Positions 30,301 through 42,300 of a stretch of 64,000 nt of DNA are shown piece after piece (position 1 is the stretch's first letter; the number at the start of each line of letters is the position of its first letter). A program made the position numbers and the translations under genes. This DNA is from Trichoplusia ni (lineage: Eukaryota; Arthropoda; Insecta; Lepidoptera; Noctuidae). The stretch spans positions 5,890,001 to 5,954,000 of the forward strand of contig NC_039479.1 of the NCBI RefSeq assembly GCF_003590095.1, read 5' to 3'. The notes below the pieces were generated by a model, which was given only the letters and a program-made list of their open reading frames with translations, was not told the DNA's origin and ran no database searches.

Positions 30301-33300
30301 TATGCCGTAGTATTAGATAATTAGTAGTTTTATGTGTACTGATATTTTGTTATTATTGTAAATATATGTATATAGGTAATAAGGCTTTTTATGTATAATA
30401 TATTTTAAATAAATATGAATTAAAAATGATTTGTTGCGTGTAGATATAAATATAGTAAATTATATATGTATTGTTTGTAAATGTGTGACTGAGTAGGCTA
30501 CATCACTCCCCCCCAGAGACCGTCACTACGGGCGATAAAAATCAGGAAAACGAACTGTGCGGCCTGAACGCGTCCTTCTGACGTTATCCTGAACTGGCTT
30601 GTCTTGGTTAATAGGAGCAGGATCAGGGAAGGAACCGGGGTTGGGGTTAGAAGAAGGAGTGTGAGTGGGGGTAGGGTTGGAAGTTGGGTCAATCAGTGAG
30701 TAGGCCGGCTTAAGGCGGTCTATAGACACTGTGACGGTTTTACCCTTATACATAATTTTGAAAGTTTTGTCACTTCGTTCTAATACTTCATAAGGGCCGG
30801 TGTAAGGGGGTCGTAAAGACCCACGTAATGCGTCGTCCCTCAAAAATACGTGACTTGATGTCATTAAATCTTTGTACATAAATATTTTGGACTTATTGTG
30901 ACGTGAGGCCGGTGACGGTTGCAGTTTTGATGCAAATTGGCGCAGCCGAGTGGTGAAGTCCGATATATCGGAGGAATCGATAGGGGTCGCTTGGAAAAAT
31001 TCTCCAGGCAAACGTAACGGCTCGCCGTAAACCAGCTCGGCTGATGACGCTTTGAGGTCATCTTTAACTGCGCTCCTAATGCCTAATAGCACCAAGGGCA
31101 ACGTGTCTACCCAATTGCAATCTGCGTGGCACATTATGGCTGCCTTTAACTGTCGGTGGAATCTTTCCACGAGCCCGTTACAAGCTGGGTGATACGCGGT
31201 TGTTCTACGATGTTTGAATCCAATCATTTTTGCGAGATATTGAAAAAGTGAAGATTCAAACTGTCGGCCGCGATCAGTGACAATATCTGTTGGACATCCA
31301 AACCTGGATATCCACGATATCAATGCCTTCCCGACTGTTTCAGCTGTCATATCCGACATCGGTATGACCTCTGGCCAGCGTGTGAAACGATCTACAGCGG
31401 TGAAACAGTAGCGGTATCCCTGCGAGATAGGGAGAGGGCCAATAATGTCCACGTGGATAAAGGAAAATCGAGCGCACGGAAGTTCGAACGAGCCAAGTGG
31501 AGAAGATACATGGCGATGAACCTTAGCGCGTTGGCAAGACTGGCATTGTCGGGACCAGTCTCGACAATCTTTGCGTACCCCAGGCCAAACAAACCGGGCA
31601 GCCACCAGTTTAGCCGTAGCGTTGGCGCCAGGGTGGCTAAGACTGTGGAGGCTGTCGAAGATTTGTTTTCTCAACACTTTGGGGACAAACGGCCTGGGTG
31701 AGGTGGTACTGACGTCACAGTAAAGTTCAGCATGGGAGTTAGGGATACCCAACTTCTCCAGCCGGAGTGAAGAATCTCCCCGTAGAAGATGAGTCAACTC
31801 CGGATCAGTCGCTTGGGAGGCAGCCAGTACGTCAAAATCGATTGGCATCTGCAGTTCCTCGATGCGCGACAGTGGGTCAGCGACAACATTGTCCTTTCCC
31901 GAAATGTGTCGGATATCGGTTGTGAACTGCGAGATGTAATCGAGGTGGCGGTACTGCCGGGGCGAACAGATAGCTTTACGTTCGCTGAAAGCGTAACTGA
32001 GCGGTTTGTGGTCAGTGAATACCACGAAGTGTCTTGCCTCTAGCATATGACGAAAGTATTTAATACTTTCGTATATGGCTAAGAGCTCGCGGTCGTAGGG
32101 TGAGTACTTTTGTTGCGAGGGACTCAATTTCCGCGAGAAGAATGCCAGAGGCTGCCAGGCGTCGTCTTTAAGCTGCTGCAGAACTGCACCCATTGCCAGG
32201 TCAGATGCGTCTGTTACCAGGGCGAGTTCGGCGTGACAATCTGGGTGTGCGAGTAATGCTGCATGGGCGAGACTGTCTTTGCACTTGTTGAAAGCTAAAA
32301 GCGCATCGCCAGACACGTCGACAGGTTGTGATGCCTTTACACGGCCTGTAAGCAAGGCATTTAAAGGGGCTTGAATTAAAGCAGAGTGTGGTAAGAACCG
32401 CCTGTAAAAATTGAGCATGCCTAAAAATCGCCTCAATTGTTTGACTGTCTTAGGGACAGGGAAGTCATTGATTGCCTGTACCTTGGATTCCAGGGGTTTG
32501 GTGCCAGATGCCGAGATCCGGTAGCCTAAAAATGTTACCTCGCGTGCGCCGAAGACACATTTGGAGGTGTTGACGAGGACGTCATATTTCTTCATGCGAC
32601 TGAAGAGCTGATGAAGATGGTCTTCGTGCTCGGCCTCGTCCTTGGAGAAGACTAAAAAGTCATCTAAGTAGGCATAACAAAACTCGAGGCCTCTCAACAT
32701 TTCGTCAACAAACCTCTGAAATGTTTGACCTGCATTTCTCAGTCCGAAGGTCATTTTGGGAAATTCGTACAAGCCAAAGGGTGTGGTGATGGCAGTCTTT
32801 TGAATATCTGCCTCGAAAACCGGAATCTGATTGTAAGCTTTCATCAAGTCAATAGTGGAAAATACTGTACAACCAGCAATGGAGTGGGCAAAGTCATGGA
32901 TATGCCTAATAGGATAACGGTCTGGTATGGTCCGCGCATTAAGCATACGATAATCACCACAAGGGCGCCAGCCGTTGTCCTTCTTAGGCGCAAGGTGCAA
33001 GGGTGAAGACCAGGGACTTTCAGAAGGACGCGCTGTGCCGTTGCTAAGCATGAGCTCGAATTCACGCCTAGCTATTTTGAGTTTATCAGGTGCCAGTCTA
33101 CGAGGGGTACATGAGATAGGAGGTCCTGGTGTAGTCCTGATATAATGCAAGGTGTTGTGTTTCGGGACGGTTGGTGTGCCTGAAGGGCGTGTAATTTCCG
33201 GAAACTTGCTCAGGATGTTGTGAAAGCGCGTGTCGCCTGTCGAAACCTTAACCGAAAAAACATTAGCATTTACTAAAGAAGCACTGGCTGATAATGTGGT

Positions 33301-36300
33301 AGTGTTATCAATTAGGCGTTGATTGCGGCAATCTATAATTAAGTTATAAAAGCTAAGGAAATCAACGCCTATAATAGGTCTAGTTACATTTGCTACAACA
33401 AAACGCCAAGCAAAATTACGCCTTAAGCCTAGATTTAAGTTAAGCTCAATAAAGCCGTAAGTGTCGATGACGCTTCCGTTGGCCGCGCTGAGCTGAAATT
33501 CTGTTTTGGCACGACGCTCTCGAAGCGCAGAACGGGGGTAGACGCAGAGGTCGCTGCCGGTGTCTACCAGGAACTGGGTGTTCGTGCTGCGGTCGGTGAC
33601 GAAAAGGCGACCTGAAGAAGATGGGCAATCGTCTGTCGCCATTAGCGACCGCCCGTGGCATTTCCCGCTTTTCTGTAGTCGCAGGGCTTGTTACACTTAT
33701 TAGCCCTTTCCCCGAACTTCGCATGGAACCAGCATATCGTGTACTTTTTATAGCTGGAGCTGGATCGGCTTCTCTGACGTGAAGATGAACGCAGTCGTTC
33801 ACGCGGTCTCGAGCGGCTGGAGGTCGCGCAGCAGGAAGCACGAGTGTGCTCTTCCAACTTGAGGGTTAGTTGCTGGACCATCCTCTTCAGCTCCGCGATC
33901 TCATCCGATGGGTGTGAAGCGGTTGCACTGTGTGATGACGTCGCGGCGACGCTGCATGGGGACGTCAACTCTTGAATGCGGTCAGCCAAATCCGCAAGCT
34001 GCTCCAGGGAGTGTGTCGGCTGCGACGCTAGCACTGTCTGGATGTTATTTGGCAGACGGTTGCACCAAATAGACCTGACGAAGTCCTCAGGAACAGATGG
34101 GCCGGCCAAGTCTTGGAGGTGCCGTAGAAACTGAGATGGCTTTCTGTCTCCAAGCTCCTCGTGCGTCAGCAACTGCTTGACCTTTTTCTCATGCGAAGCA
34201 GAGAGTCGCTTGATGAGTTCTGTTTTAATTTTGTCATACCTGTTCTGGGCTGGAGGGTTTACAATGATGTCCTTCACAGCTTTGGCGTACTGGATGTCCA
34301 GGTTGTTGGTGACATGTGTGAATTTTGTGCCGTCGTCGGTGACGTCATGGCTGTCAAATTGGCCTTCAATCAGGGCGAACCACAGTTCCGGATCCTCAGG
34401 CGAGAATGGCGGCACTTTAATTTTCGCGCGACAAATTTCACGTCCGTCATTGGACACGCGCACTGCCTTCTTTCGCCGCGTCACATGGCCGTCATTTCTC
34501 GAACCGGCTGTTTTTACAGAATCACTGCTGTCGCTCATTTTGTATCGAGTGTACCAACCTTCAGTCTTCGTGTCCTTAGGGGTCACCAGTTGTGGTGTGG
34601 ATGGGTGATGTGGTGTTCGTCAAGAGGGTTCGGATAAATAAAAGTTCCAACAACTTCACTACACGTAATATTTATATTGTTCAATCACACATAGTTCACA
34701 TACACACAGTCTTATAGCACAAGCAGAGCTATAGAATAGAAGGAGTGCTTGAAGGAGAAAGGTGGATAGGCAAGCGATAGTGATGACGAAAATATTAACA
34801 ATAACACGCTGGTGCGTGCGGTAGCCGTACAGCATTCGGTTAGCGGGCGACACAGGCTTCGCGAGCGAGATAAGTGGCCGACTGGCGCGGCGCGGTGAGT
34901 AGCGGCGCGCGCGCCGGACGTAAGACCGATCCGGTTCCAACCGGAGATGCAACGCGTTTCCAATGCGCCTCGCCGCAATGTGTATGCCGTAGTATTAGAT
35001 AATTAGTAGTTTTATGTGTACTGATATTTTGTTATTATTGTAAATATATGTATATAGGTAATAAGGCTTTTTATGTATAATATATTTTAAATAAATATGA
35101 ATTAAAAATGATTTGTTGCGTGTAGATATAAATATAGTAAATTATATATGTATTGTTTGTAAATGTGTGACTGAGTAGGCTACATATCTAAGCCAATTTT
35201 TGTTGTTCAGAAAATGAAAAAGATACGCGTCTAATATATTTTAATTACTTAACTGAGGAACTAAATAGATAGGTATACATAGTCTCATCCCTACTGAAGT
35301 ATAAATAAAATATCATATTTTAAAAATTCTCGTTCACGTGCAACGCTTAATTACCGAGCGCCAAGCAACAGGACCGACTGATAATTTCAACCTGCAGAGT
35401 CATCATTAAAACTTTAATCCGAGGTACGGTTACCCGGGTATGTGAGGATTTTAATCTGTATTTCTGCACCCTACAGTTATTATCCTCGTAAAATTATACT
35501 TTGGTTTATACATTATGTACTAATGAGTTTAATCCATATATCTAAATGAAACCGATCAGATTTTAATACTCAATACTTTTATTGCATCCCACATTTATTC
35601 TTCGGTGATATAACTTATAAATAGATCATTACATGGACCTTGTCTGGAACAGCGAAACACATCTATGTGCCTTCAATCTATCACTAAATATATGTACGTG
35701 TGTAAAACTTAGCTTTTTTAGCACATTTAAAACTCAAGAACCGATTTGTTTTTCGTGATAAATAAAAGGTTATCTATAAAGATATCGATGAAGGACATTC
35801 CCCTATTTTTTAGCTTTAATCACGCAGATTTCTTCAATCCACTTTTTCCTCTGAAGTCTAATAAGTAGCTAGCCCTGCAAAAACATATGGAACTTCTTTA
35901 AAAGCCGTTATAGTAAGTTTCATCTATAATATATCTATCTTTATCTAACATGTATGTCTCTTTGTTACAGCGCCTACCTGAAAGATGATTTCGTGGTGCT
36001 TCCCTACCTCGACGCTGGTTTCAATAGGGTAAGCTAATCATATCAGTCCATACATGTGTTCCTGTTCAATCAGCCCTAGTTCTGATGAAAAAAGAATTCC
36101 CAGTAGGTTGGCATGTTATAAAGTTTTGAGGAAACTGACTTAAATTAATATCTTGCGTTAGATTGTGATCTGCGATGGACGTGTTTTTTTTTAATGGGCG
36201 GAACGCGTCTTTACTCAATTATGATATTATTTTCATCTTTCCCAACCATCTTTTTTAATTTTCATCATCTTTCATGTTTGTTACTTTAAAAGGTTTATAC

Positions 36301-39300
36301 TATTGTAGCCAATACAACAATCAATGTTACAACCAATCTATGTTGAGCTATAAGGCTCTACTAACATTGATTCTCATAATTTGAGAGCAACAGTTATAGT
36401 TTCAATGCTCAGAAATACTAGAATTACAGCACACAGCATTAGAAAGATAGCACAAAAACCGATTCCACTTCCATATATTGTTACGAATACTTTCTTTGAT
36501 AACACCCTGTAGAGAATATGCAAAACAGAGCGTATTTTATACCGCAACACCAAAGTTGACACACCAAATCAAAAGTAAACACAAACACCCCTCACAATAG
36601 GAGACAGGAGACGACTGGCTTACGATAACAAAAACATACATTTCCATTTAATTTTAAACTTTCGAAACACGATTAGTCTTTTTGGAACAAACTTTTATGA
36701 CGATCATTTATGCAATGTTAGTCTCAAACGTTGTGTTGTCGGAACCGTTTGAAGGTCCTTCAATACGAATTGTCATATTGTGCATACCTTTATCAATGTA
36801 TTGTTTTCGTTTATAGATAACCACCCTTCATAACTATAGGTATATGTATGACTTTTTAACTGGCCTATTAGTCTAATGGATAGTGGTCATGACGACTATA
36901 CTTGAGGTAGTAGGTTCCATTCCCACCCAGGACAAAATTTTCTGTATTAACAGGTAGGTATATTAATTATTTGTCTAGTACTCATAGCACAAGGTTTTTT
37001 TCTTGTGGTAAACATAAGTTTTAGTTTTTTTTCTAGTGAATATATCATATTTCCGCATTCAGCAATACTGGGTGTGCTTACATTTGACAATTGCATTAAG
37101 ACTATTAAACTCAGCCCAGTTTGAACAGTTACGCCTATTCTCAACTGCTATATACTTTCACAAAAGACATGAAATCTATTAATATTAAGATTTCAAATTG
37201 TATACTTAAAGATGAAACATGAAATACCCTGGTTTATTTGTCTTGTATTACAATAATATTATCATAACACTACTAACCTTCTCTATTACCCTCGTTACAT
37301 ATTTTAGTTTTCAGTCAACAAGGGTGGATATTACCGTCCACGCAAACGCAATCAGATTTTTGATTATTTTGAATTGAAATTTCTAAAATCATTCATTTAA
37401 ATTAGAATAGAATATTCTTTATTGTATACGATAGTATTTCGACAGTATTATGGCGGTAAGCTAATAACGATGTCTTCGAGACAACCATTGGATGGCCAGA
37501 AGATACATATATGTTTAGAGGTAGACGAGCACTATTCTAAATACATTATATCAGTCATATTACATATTAGTTGAGATTATTGCATTTACCTTGAGGCTTT
37601 AGTAGCACTTTTCAGAGTCCTCAGAGTACACAGAGACGGATAATAATAACCCTCTTTTTGGATGGTGGGTTAAAAATGACGATTTGCACGCAGCCAAAGG
37701 CTTTTTTTTTTATTCATCAATTGTCAAACTCTTTGATTGCAATATTACCATTTTGACAACATTTTCTTAGCAAAAGTTCCTCTAACGTGGTTTTATACAA
37801 ACCAGTGTAATCGACCATAGCTAAACTCGGTTAGCAATTATTCTAGTGAATAGCAATGAGTTTATGTAAATGTTGGCCACTTAGCCGTCGCGCCGGGTTT
37901 AAAGTGACCGAGTAATACGTGTAATAAGACTACATTGAATGAAGACAGACTTGCCTTTGCCAGTCGCTTCAATTAGGTGCAGGACTTAGAATGGAAATAA
38001 CTGGCTGTGTGCTTTCTCTTTGTTTATTTAAATTAGGTTTCAAAGTTCCCGTTTTCACTTAACGTATTGTTAGGTGCTCTCTTAACTTGAAAACGTAATT
38101 CAAAAGTCAACCCTGCATAATTTCATATTTATGTTTGGAATGTATATTAAACGAATAAAATGGGACCAAAATGCAAAAAAGCCTTGTCTCATTCACTCTT
38201 ATTTTCAGTACAACATTTACGTAGGTCTAAAGTTGAACCCTAATTGATTTGTATCACAACATCCATTATTACAACACAATAAATCCGAGCTCAGAGACAC
38301 TGAAAGTTTTCTTTGAATGTCTCTCTTTGATACCTCAGTTACCCGCCTCGGGTCAGCTAGAAACAATAGGCGACTAGCAACAACGCCTGGGAACAAAGCC
38401 TTTTGCAGATACGATCCGAGCACCTTTATTTGTGTAATAAGGTTCCAACTACTCGTTACACGTGCTACATCATAGGCAGGGTACTAGCGAGTGACGTAAC
38501 ATCCGTTTGTCAAAGTCAAAACCAACTGGCAGTAGAAATAAAGATGAATTTTTGAAAGTACCACCTCTTGGTTCATTTCGCTGTAGGCGAAACGCTGTCC
38601 GATGAAATAAAGAATTCAGGATTCAATATGTTCATATTCCCTACTTCATAATACCGTGCCATTTCAATATAAATAAAGTAACTTAGAGTTCGTTACATAA
38701 ATTATCACTTGAGACAAGTTTAGTTGGATTCGCCTCAGCAATGAATACTAGGTAATATGATTAAAAACTGCAAAAAAAAATCGAAAATGTACAAACATGC
38801 ATTTCCTATAGTATACTACACGGAAATGTATACTATCAAATAAGTCAAAGGATCATTAAATATATATTCCAATAGCTGTTGCCCACGACTTTGTCCACGT
38901 GGTTAGAAGATCTTGAACCGTTTTCGCAGCGCACGCAACGGAAGCCCTCAAGGATGAATAATTGTGTTGTCCCCGTTTTTTCCACATTTTCCATTGTATC
39001 TTTGCTCCTATTAGTCGCAACGTGATGTTATATAGCCCATAGCCTTCCTTGATAAATGGTCTATTCAACACAAAAAGAATTTTTCAATTTGAACCAGTAG
39101 TCCCTGAGATTAGCGCGTTCAAACAATCAAACTCTTCAAGTTTATATATTTCTTCATGATATCTATATACTTATTAAGTAGATTAGAAGGTATCATGAAG
39201 AAATAAAAGTCAAATGTGATCCAAAGTGCATTTCAAGTATGTTATATAAATCCTTTGTTTAGATCTTTCAAGATATAGAAACAACTATAAAGACACAATT

Positions 39301-42300
39301 ATACCTTTAAACGGCATGAATTAAATTGTAATTAAGTCTCAATTTATTCTTAAATTAAATGTCACTATGAATCACGAAAGCGTACTACTCTATATTCTGT
39401 GACGAAAGTACAAACTCGCTGAGTAAAGTTAACCTTAAATTCAACATAGTTTGAATAGACTCGGCGCCGAAACGTCGCCAGCGCTTTGAAGAGCAGGTAC
39501 AACTTCTCGCCGACAATCTTAGTTTTCCTTTTAGAAGAAAGAACTATGCAGTCCGACCCTTTTCATTTAAAACATTTTCTTTATCCTTTCTATAAGAATA
39601 AGGTTTTAACAGACGCTTTTTGAAGATATTTTCTTTATTAAAAAACGTTTGTTTAAAAGTCTCGGTGCGATCGGTGCGAGTTGGACCCGAAACGCAGCGG
39701 GTTCCGCCGAAATAGGCTAAAAATAAGCAAAACAGATGATCAAACAAATGTGTTTGTCACCTACCAAGAAATTGATGACCGCTACAAATGCTCAAAGCGT
39801 TGCTCAACCACAATATGTATATTTATTTTTGTTGGGGCAATAGAAATATACAATGTCTGTGAAAATTTCAACCTTCTCGCTATGAGATACAGCCTGGTAA
39901 TGTTTGGAAGGCGAACAACGGAACCACAGTAATATGGTTCCGCTTTATCTAAAAAGTCAAATTGAAAACGAAATCTTTTTGCAATTGTTTAAAAACGGAA
40001 ATTAAAAAGGAGTATGCTTAAAAAGTAAATGCATCTTCATTTAAAAAGGACTGCAGAAGACATTATTATAATTATCATATTTTATGCAGTATCTCTAACA
40101 ATTTTTCGCCCATTATGTTTTAACTCAGAAATTGAAACGCTCGCGAAATGTGACAGGGAAAAGCCCTTGTAAATTTTACTGCGTCGTTTTATTTTTAAAA
40201 TGAGAAAGAATAGTAATATTTGACTAATGGCTCTCTTCAGCTGTGCAGATTATAAATTGCCAGGACGAGTCTATGCTTAATTACTTAGGAATTATGATAC
40301 TGGCTACTGCGATTCATACTTGACTAAATCTTTTGAAAAAATACTAATTATTCATTTGTTGTACTTAATAGGTACACGGAATCTGATTATTAATTTAATG
40401 TAAATTAATTTAATTTAAAAAACTTTGTAATTCTCGTCGAAAATGATAGGATGATTTTCAGAATGGAATAGAAATATTTTCTTTTTTCCAGAATACAAAT
40501 ATTTTATGGAATAGAACTTAGCTTTCTTATTGAAGTTACTTCGCTTGTGGTGTTTTATGAGCTTTATCGTTTATATCTTGAGTCTGTCAAACTAAGAATT
40601 GACCGTCCTATTTCCAGCCACAGCGAAAAAATTGTTTAGGGGAAGGTGGGGTAAGACGGGGACCTTAAGGTATTTCATAAATAAAACCCATCTTTTTTAA
40701 TTGCACAACGTAGGAACTTTTATTAATTAAATAATCAGTCTTTCTTCTTTTAATAACAATCAGTCAAAACAAAAAAAAATAAGTTCTTCTCATAAAAATA
40801 TAAACTTTTAAAAAATAACTGAATCACCCCATCTTACCCCACCTATAGGGTAAGATGGGGTATACCCCTGGGGTAAGATGGGGTATAGACTATTTAAGCG
40901 CCGTCATCTTCACAAACCGGGCAGATATGTTCAGCTTCGTCATCGCTGTCTTCCACTCCTGCACAGACACAATGCGCTCACTTGCCTCAAGTACGATAAG
41001 TGATACAAGTATGATAATCGGAATACAAGCCGCGACAGTATAGACATTCTGTATCTTCTTCTTCTGTGCCTTTTCGCTTTTTCGGTTTTTCAAGTTCTCT
41101 TTATTGTTATTTTTGTCATTTACTTTTTGTTTGTTACATGTGGTTTTAGTTTCTACCTATTTTAGTTTTCCTCTCATTCTTTTTTATATAGAAAAGCAGT
41201 AATAATAGCTGCTTTTCCCCTTCTTCGAACTTGTCTTGGTCTTTTTTCGGCGAATCGCGAATATGGCATTAACTTTTTCGGGCTAACCAGATGGAATGCA
41301 TCATTATCTATATAATCATTTACTGTTGCCTGCTTGAGACATGAGGTTGAAGCAGTTGGTGGAGGTGGAGAGTTTGCTAAATGATTTACGGCGGTGTAGC
41401 CATTTAAGCATCAGGAAATGACAACATTACTGTTTTTGGGACTGTACTATAAAAAAATAGTTAATGTTGAATGCAATCTCAATACAAACTGAATAACAAC
41501 TCAGCGGATAAGATCGGGTACCTACCCCGTCTTGCCCCACATAAGTGTCCCATCTTTCCCAAACTGGACTTAAAAGTTGTATTGAATTTTTAGAGGTTAT
41601 AAATCAAAAGAAACCGGCATGAATTAATGAGTTTACAATAGTAAAATAAATACAAATTAACAAAAAAAATATGTCACACATTATGTTTATCATACATTAT
41701 AACAGTCATGCACTTTATATGCTTCAATAATTAGATAAAACCACTTCAAATTTTAAAAATGTACTTACCATGAAGAATCGTGCGCTCCTTCGAACAAACT
41801 TTTTGCGACTCTAACAAGTACTGATAAATACGACTAGATGGCGTCAAAATAACTTTTCAATTAATACTGTATTATATATTTTTGGAGGGTCCCCATCTTA
41901 CCTCGCTACCCCGTCTTACCCCACCTTCCCATAAAAACCGTACATGACTAAAACCTGTATCAAGAACGACGCATAATAGACGCTATTGGTAGAAAGGAAT
42001 TTAAAAGTTGACCACAGACAATAATTTTAGAACGTTATTCAGAAGTGTTGTTTTTGCTGTTACTAACAAATTACGTTTTTGTCGCAGGTGATGGTAGAAA
42101 CCTTAAGTGCGACGGCATGGTGCGCGGAAGTCCTGCAGTGCCGAGCGGCGGGCGCGTCGGCGCGTGCGCAAGTCGCTGCGGTGGCCGCACTCGCCGCCGC
42201 CGTGGACCGGTGCCGCGACCTCGTGGCCGTTACCGATGACCAGCAGAGGATACTTGTTAGTATTACTTATATTAGTTACTTGTACTTATATGTACATGTA

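Larger units (their letters stand above)
29909..35184 (-). mobile_element. Complete Ty3/gypsy LTR retrotransposon, CsRn1/Kabuki type
   Basis: A 5,276-bp element on the minus strand with 594-bp LTRs, a tatc target duplication on each side (29905-29908 and 35185-35188), primer site, gag, pol and polypurine tract. The 5' LTR is 34591-35184 and the 3' LTR 29909-30502. The LTRs look identical base for base on reading, and both reading frames are open, so insertion was recent and the copy may be competent. Clade evidence: the primer site tggtgacccc fits tRNA-Trp, the Gag ends in a C-x2-H-x9-C-x3-C box instead of CCHC, and the integrase has a GPY module, as described for CsRn1 and Kabuki. There is no envelope frame. 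It lies antisense to Pde8 in the giant intron. Confidence 0.93.
342..35970 (+). other. Giant Pde8 intron (about 35.6 kb), filled with transposons
   Basis: Lies between two phase-compatible REC exons of Pde8. No host exon was recognised inside. Repeats are listed separately. Stretches where I see nothing recognisable are 342-862, 3966-5353, 5511-6735, 6816-7938, 8966-9765, 10517-11525, 11912-13663 (apart from a small hairpin near 12920), 14441-22124, 22509-23139, 23207-25091, 25871-26771, 26918-28782, 28906-29430 and 35189-35970. Open frames of 60-130 codons occur in these stretches but look like chance or repeat-derived. Confidence 0.8.
36029..42087 (+). other. Pde8 intron of 6.1 kb
   Basis: Contains a SINE fragment (36860), a minus-strand LINE tail (37405), family A repeat copy 4 (38871) and a pogo-like element (40639-41931). 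I see nothing recognisable in 36029-36859, 36950-37404, 37521-38870 and 39151-40636. Confidence 0.8.

Noticed and set aside
34161..34637. Plus-strand frames of 143 and 158 codons opposite gag
   Set aside because: Antisense shadows of gag without similarity to known proteins.
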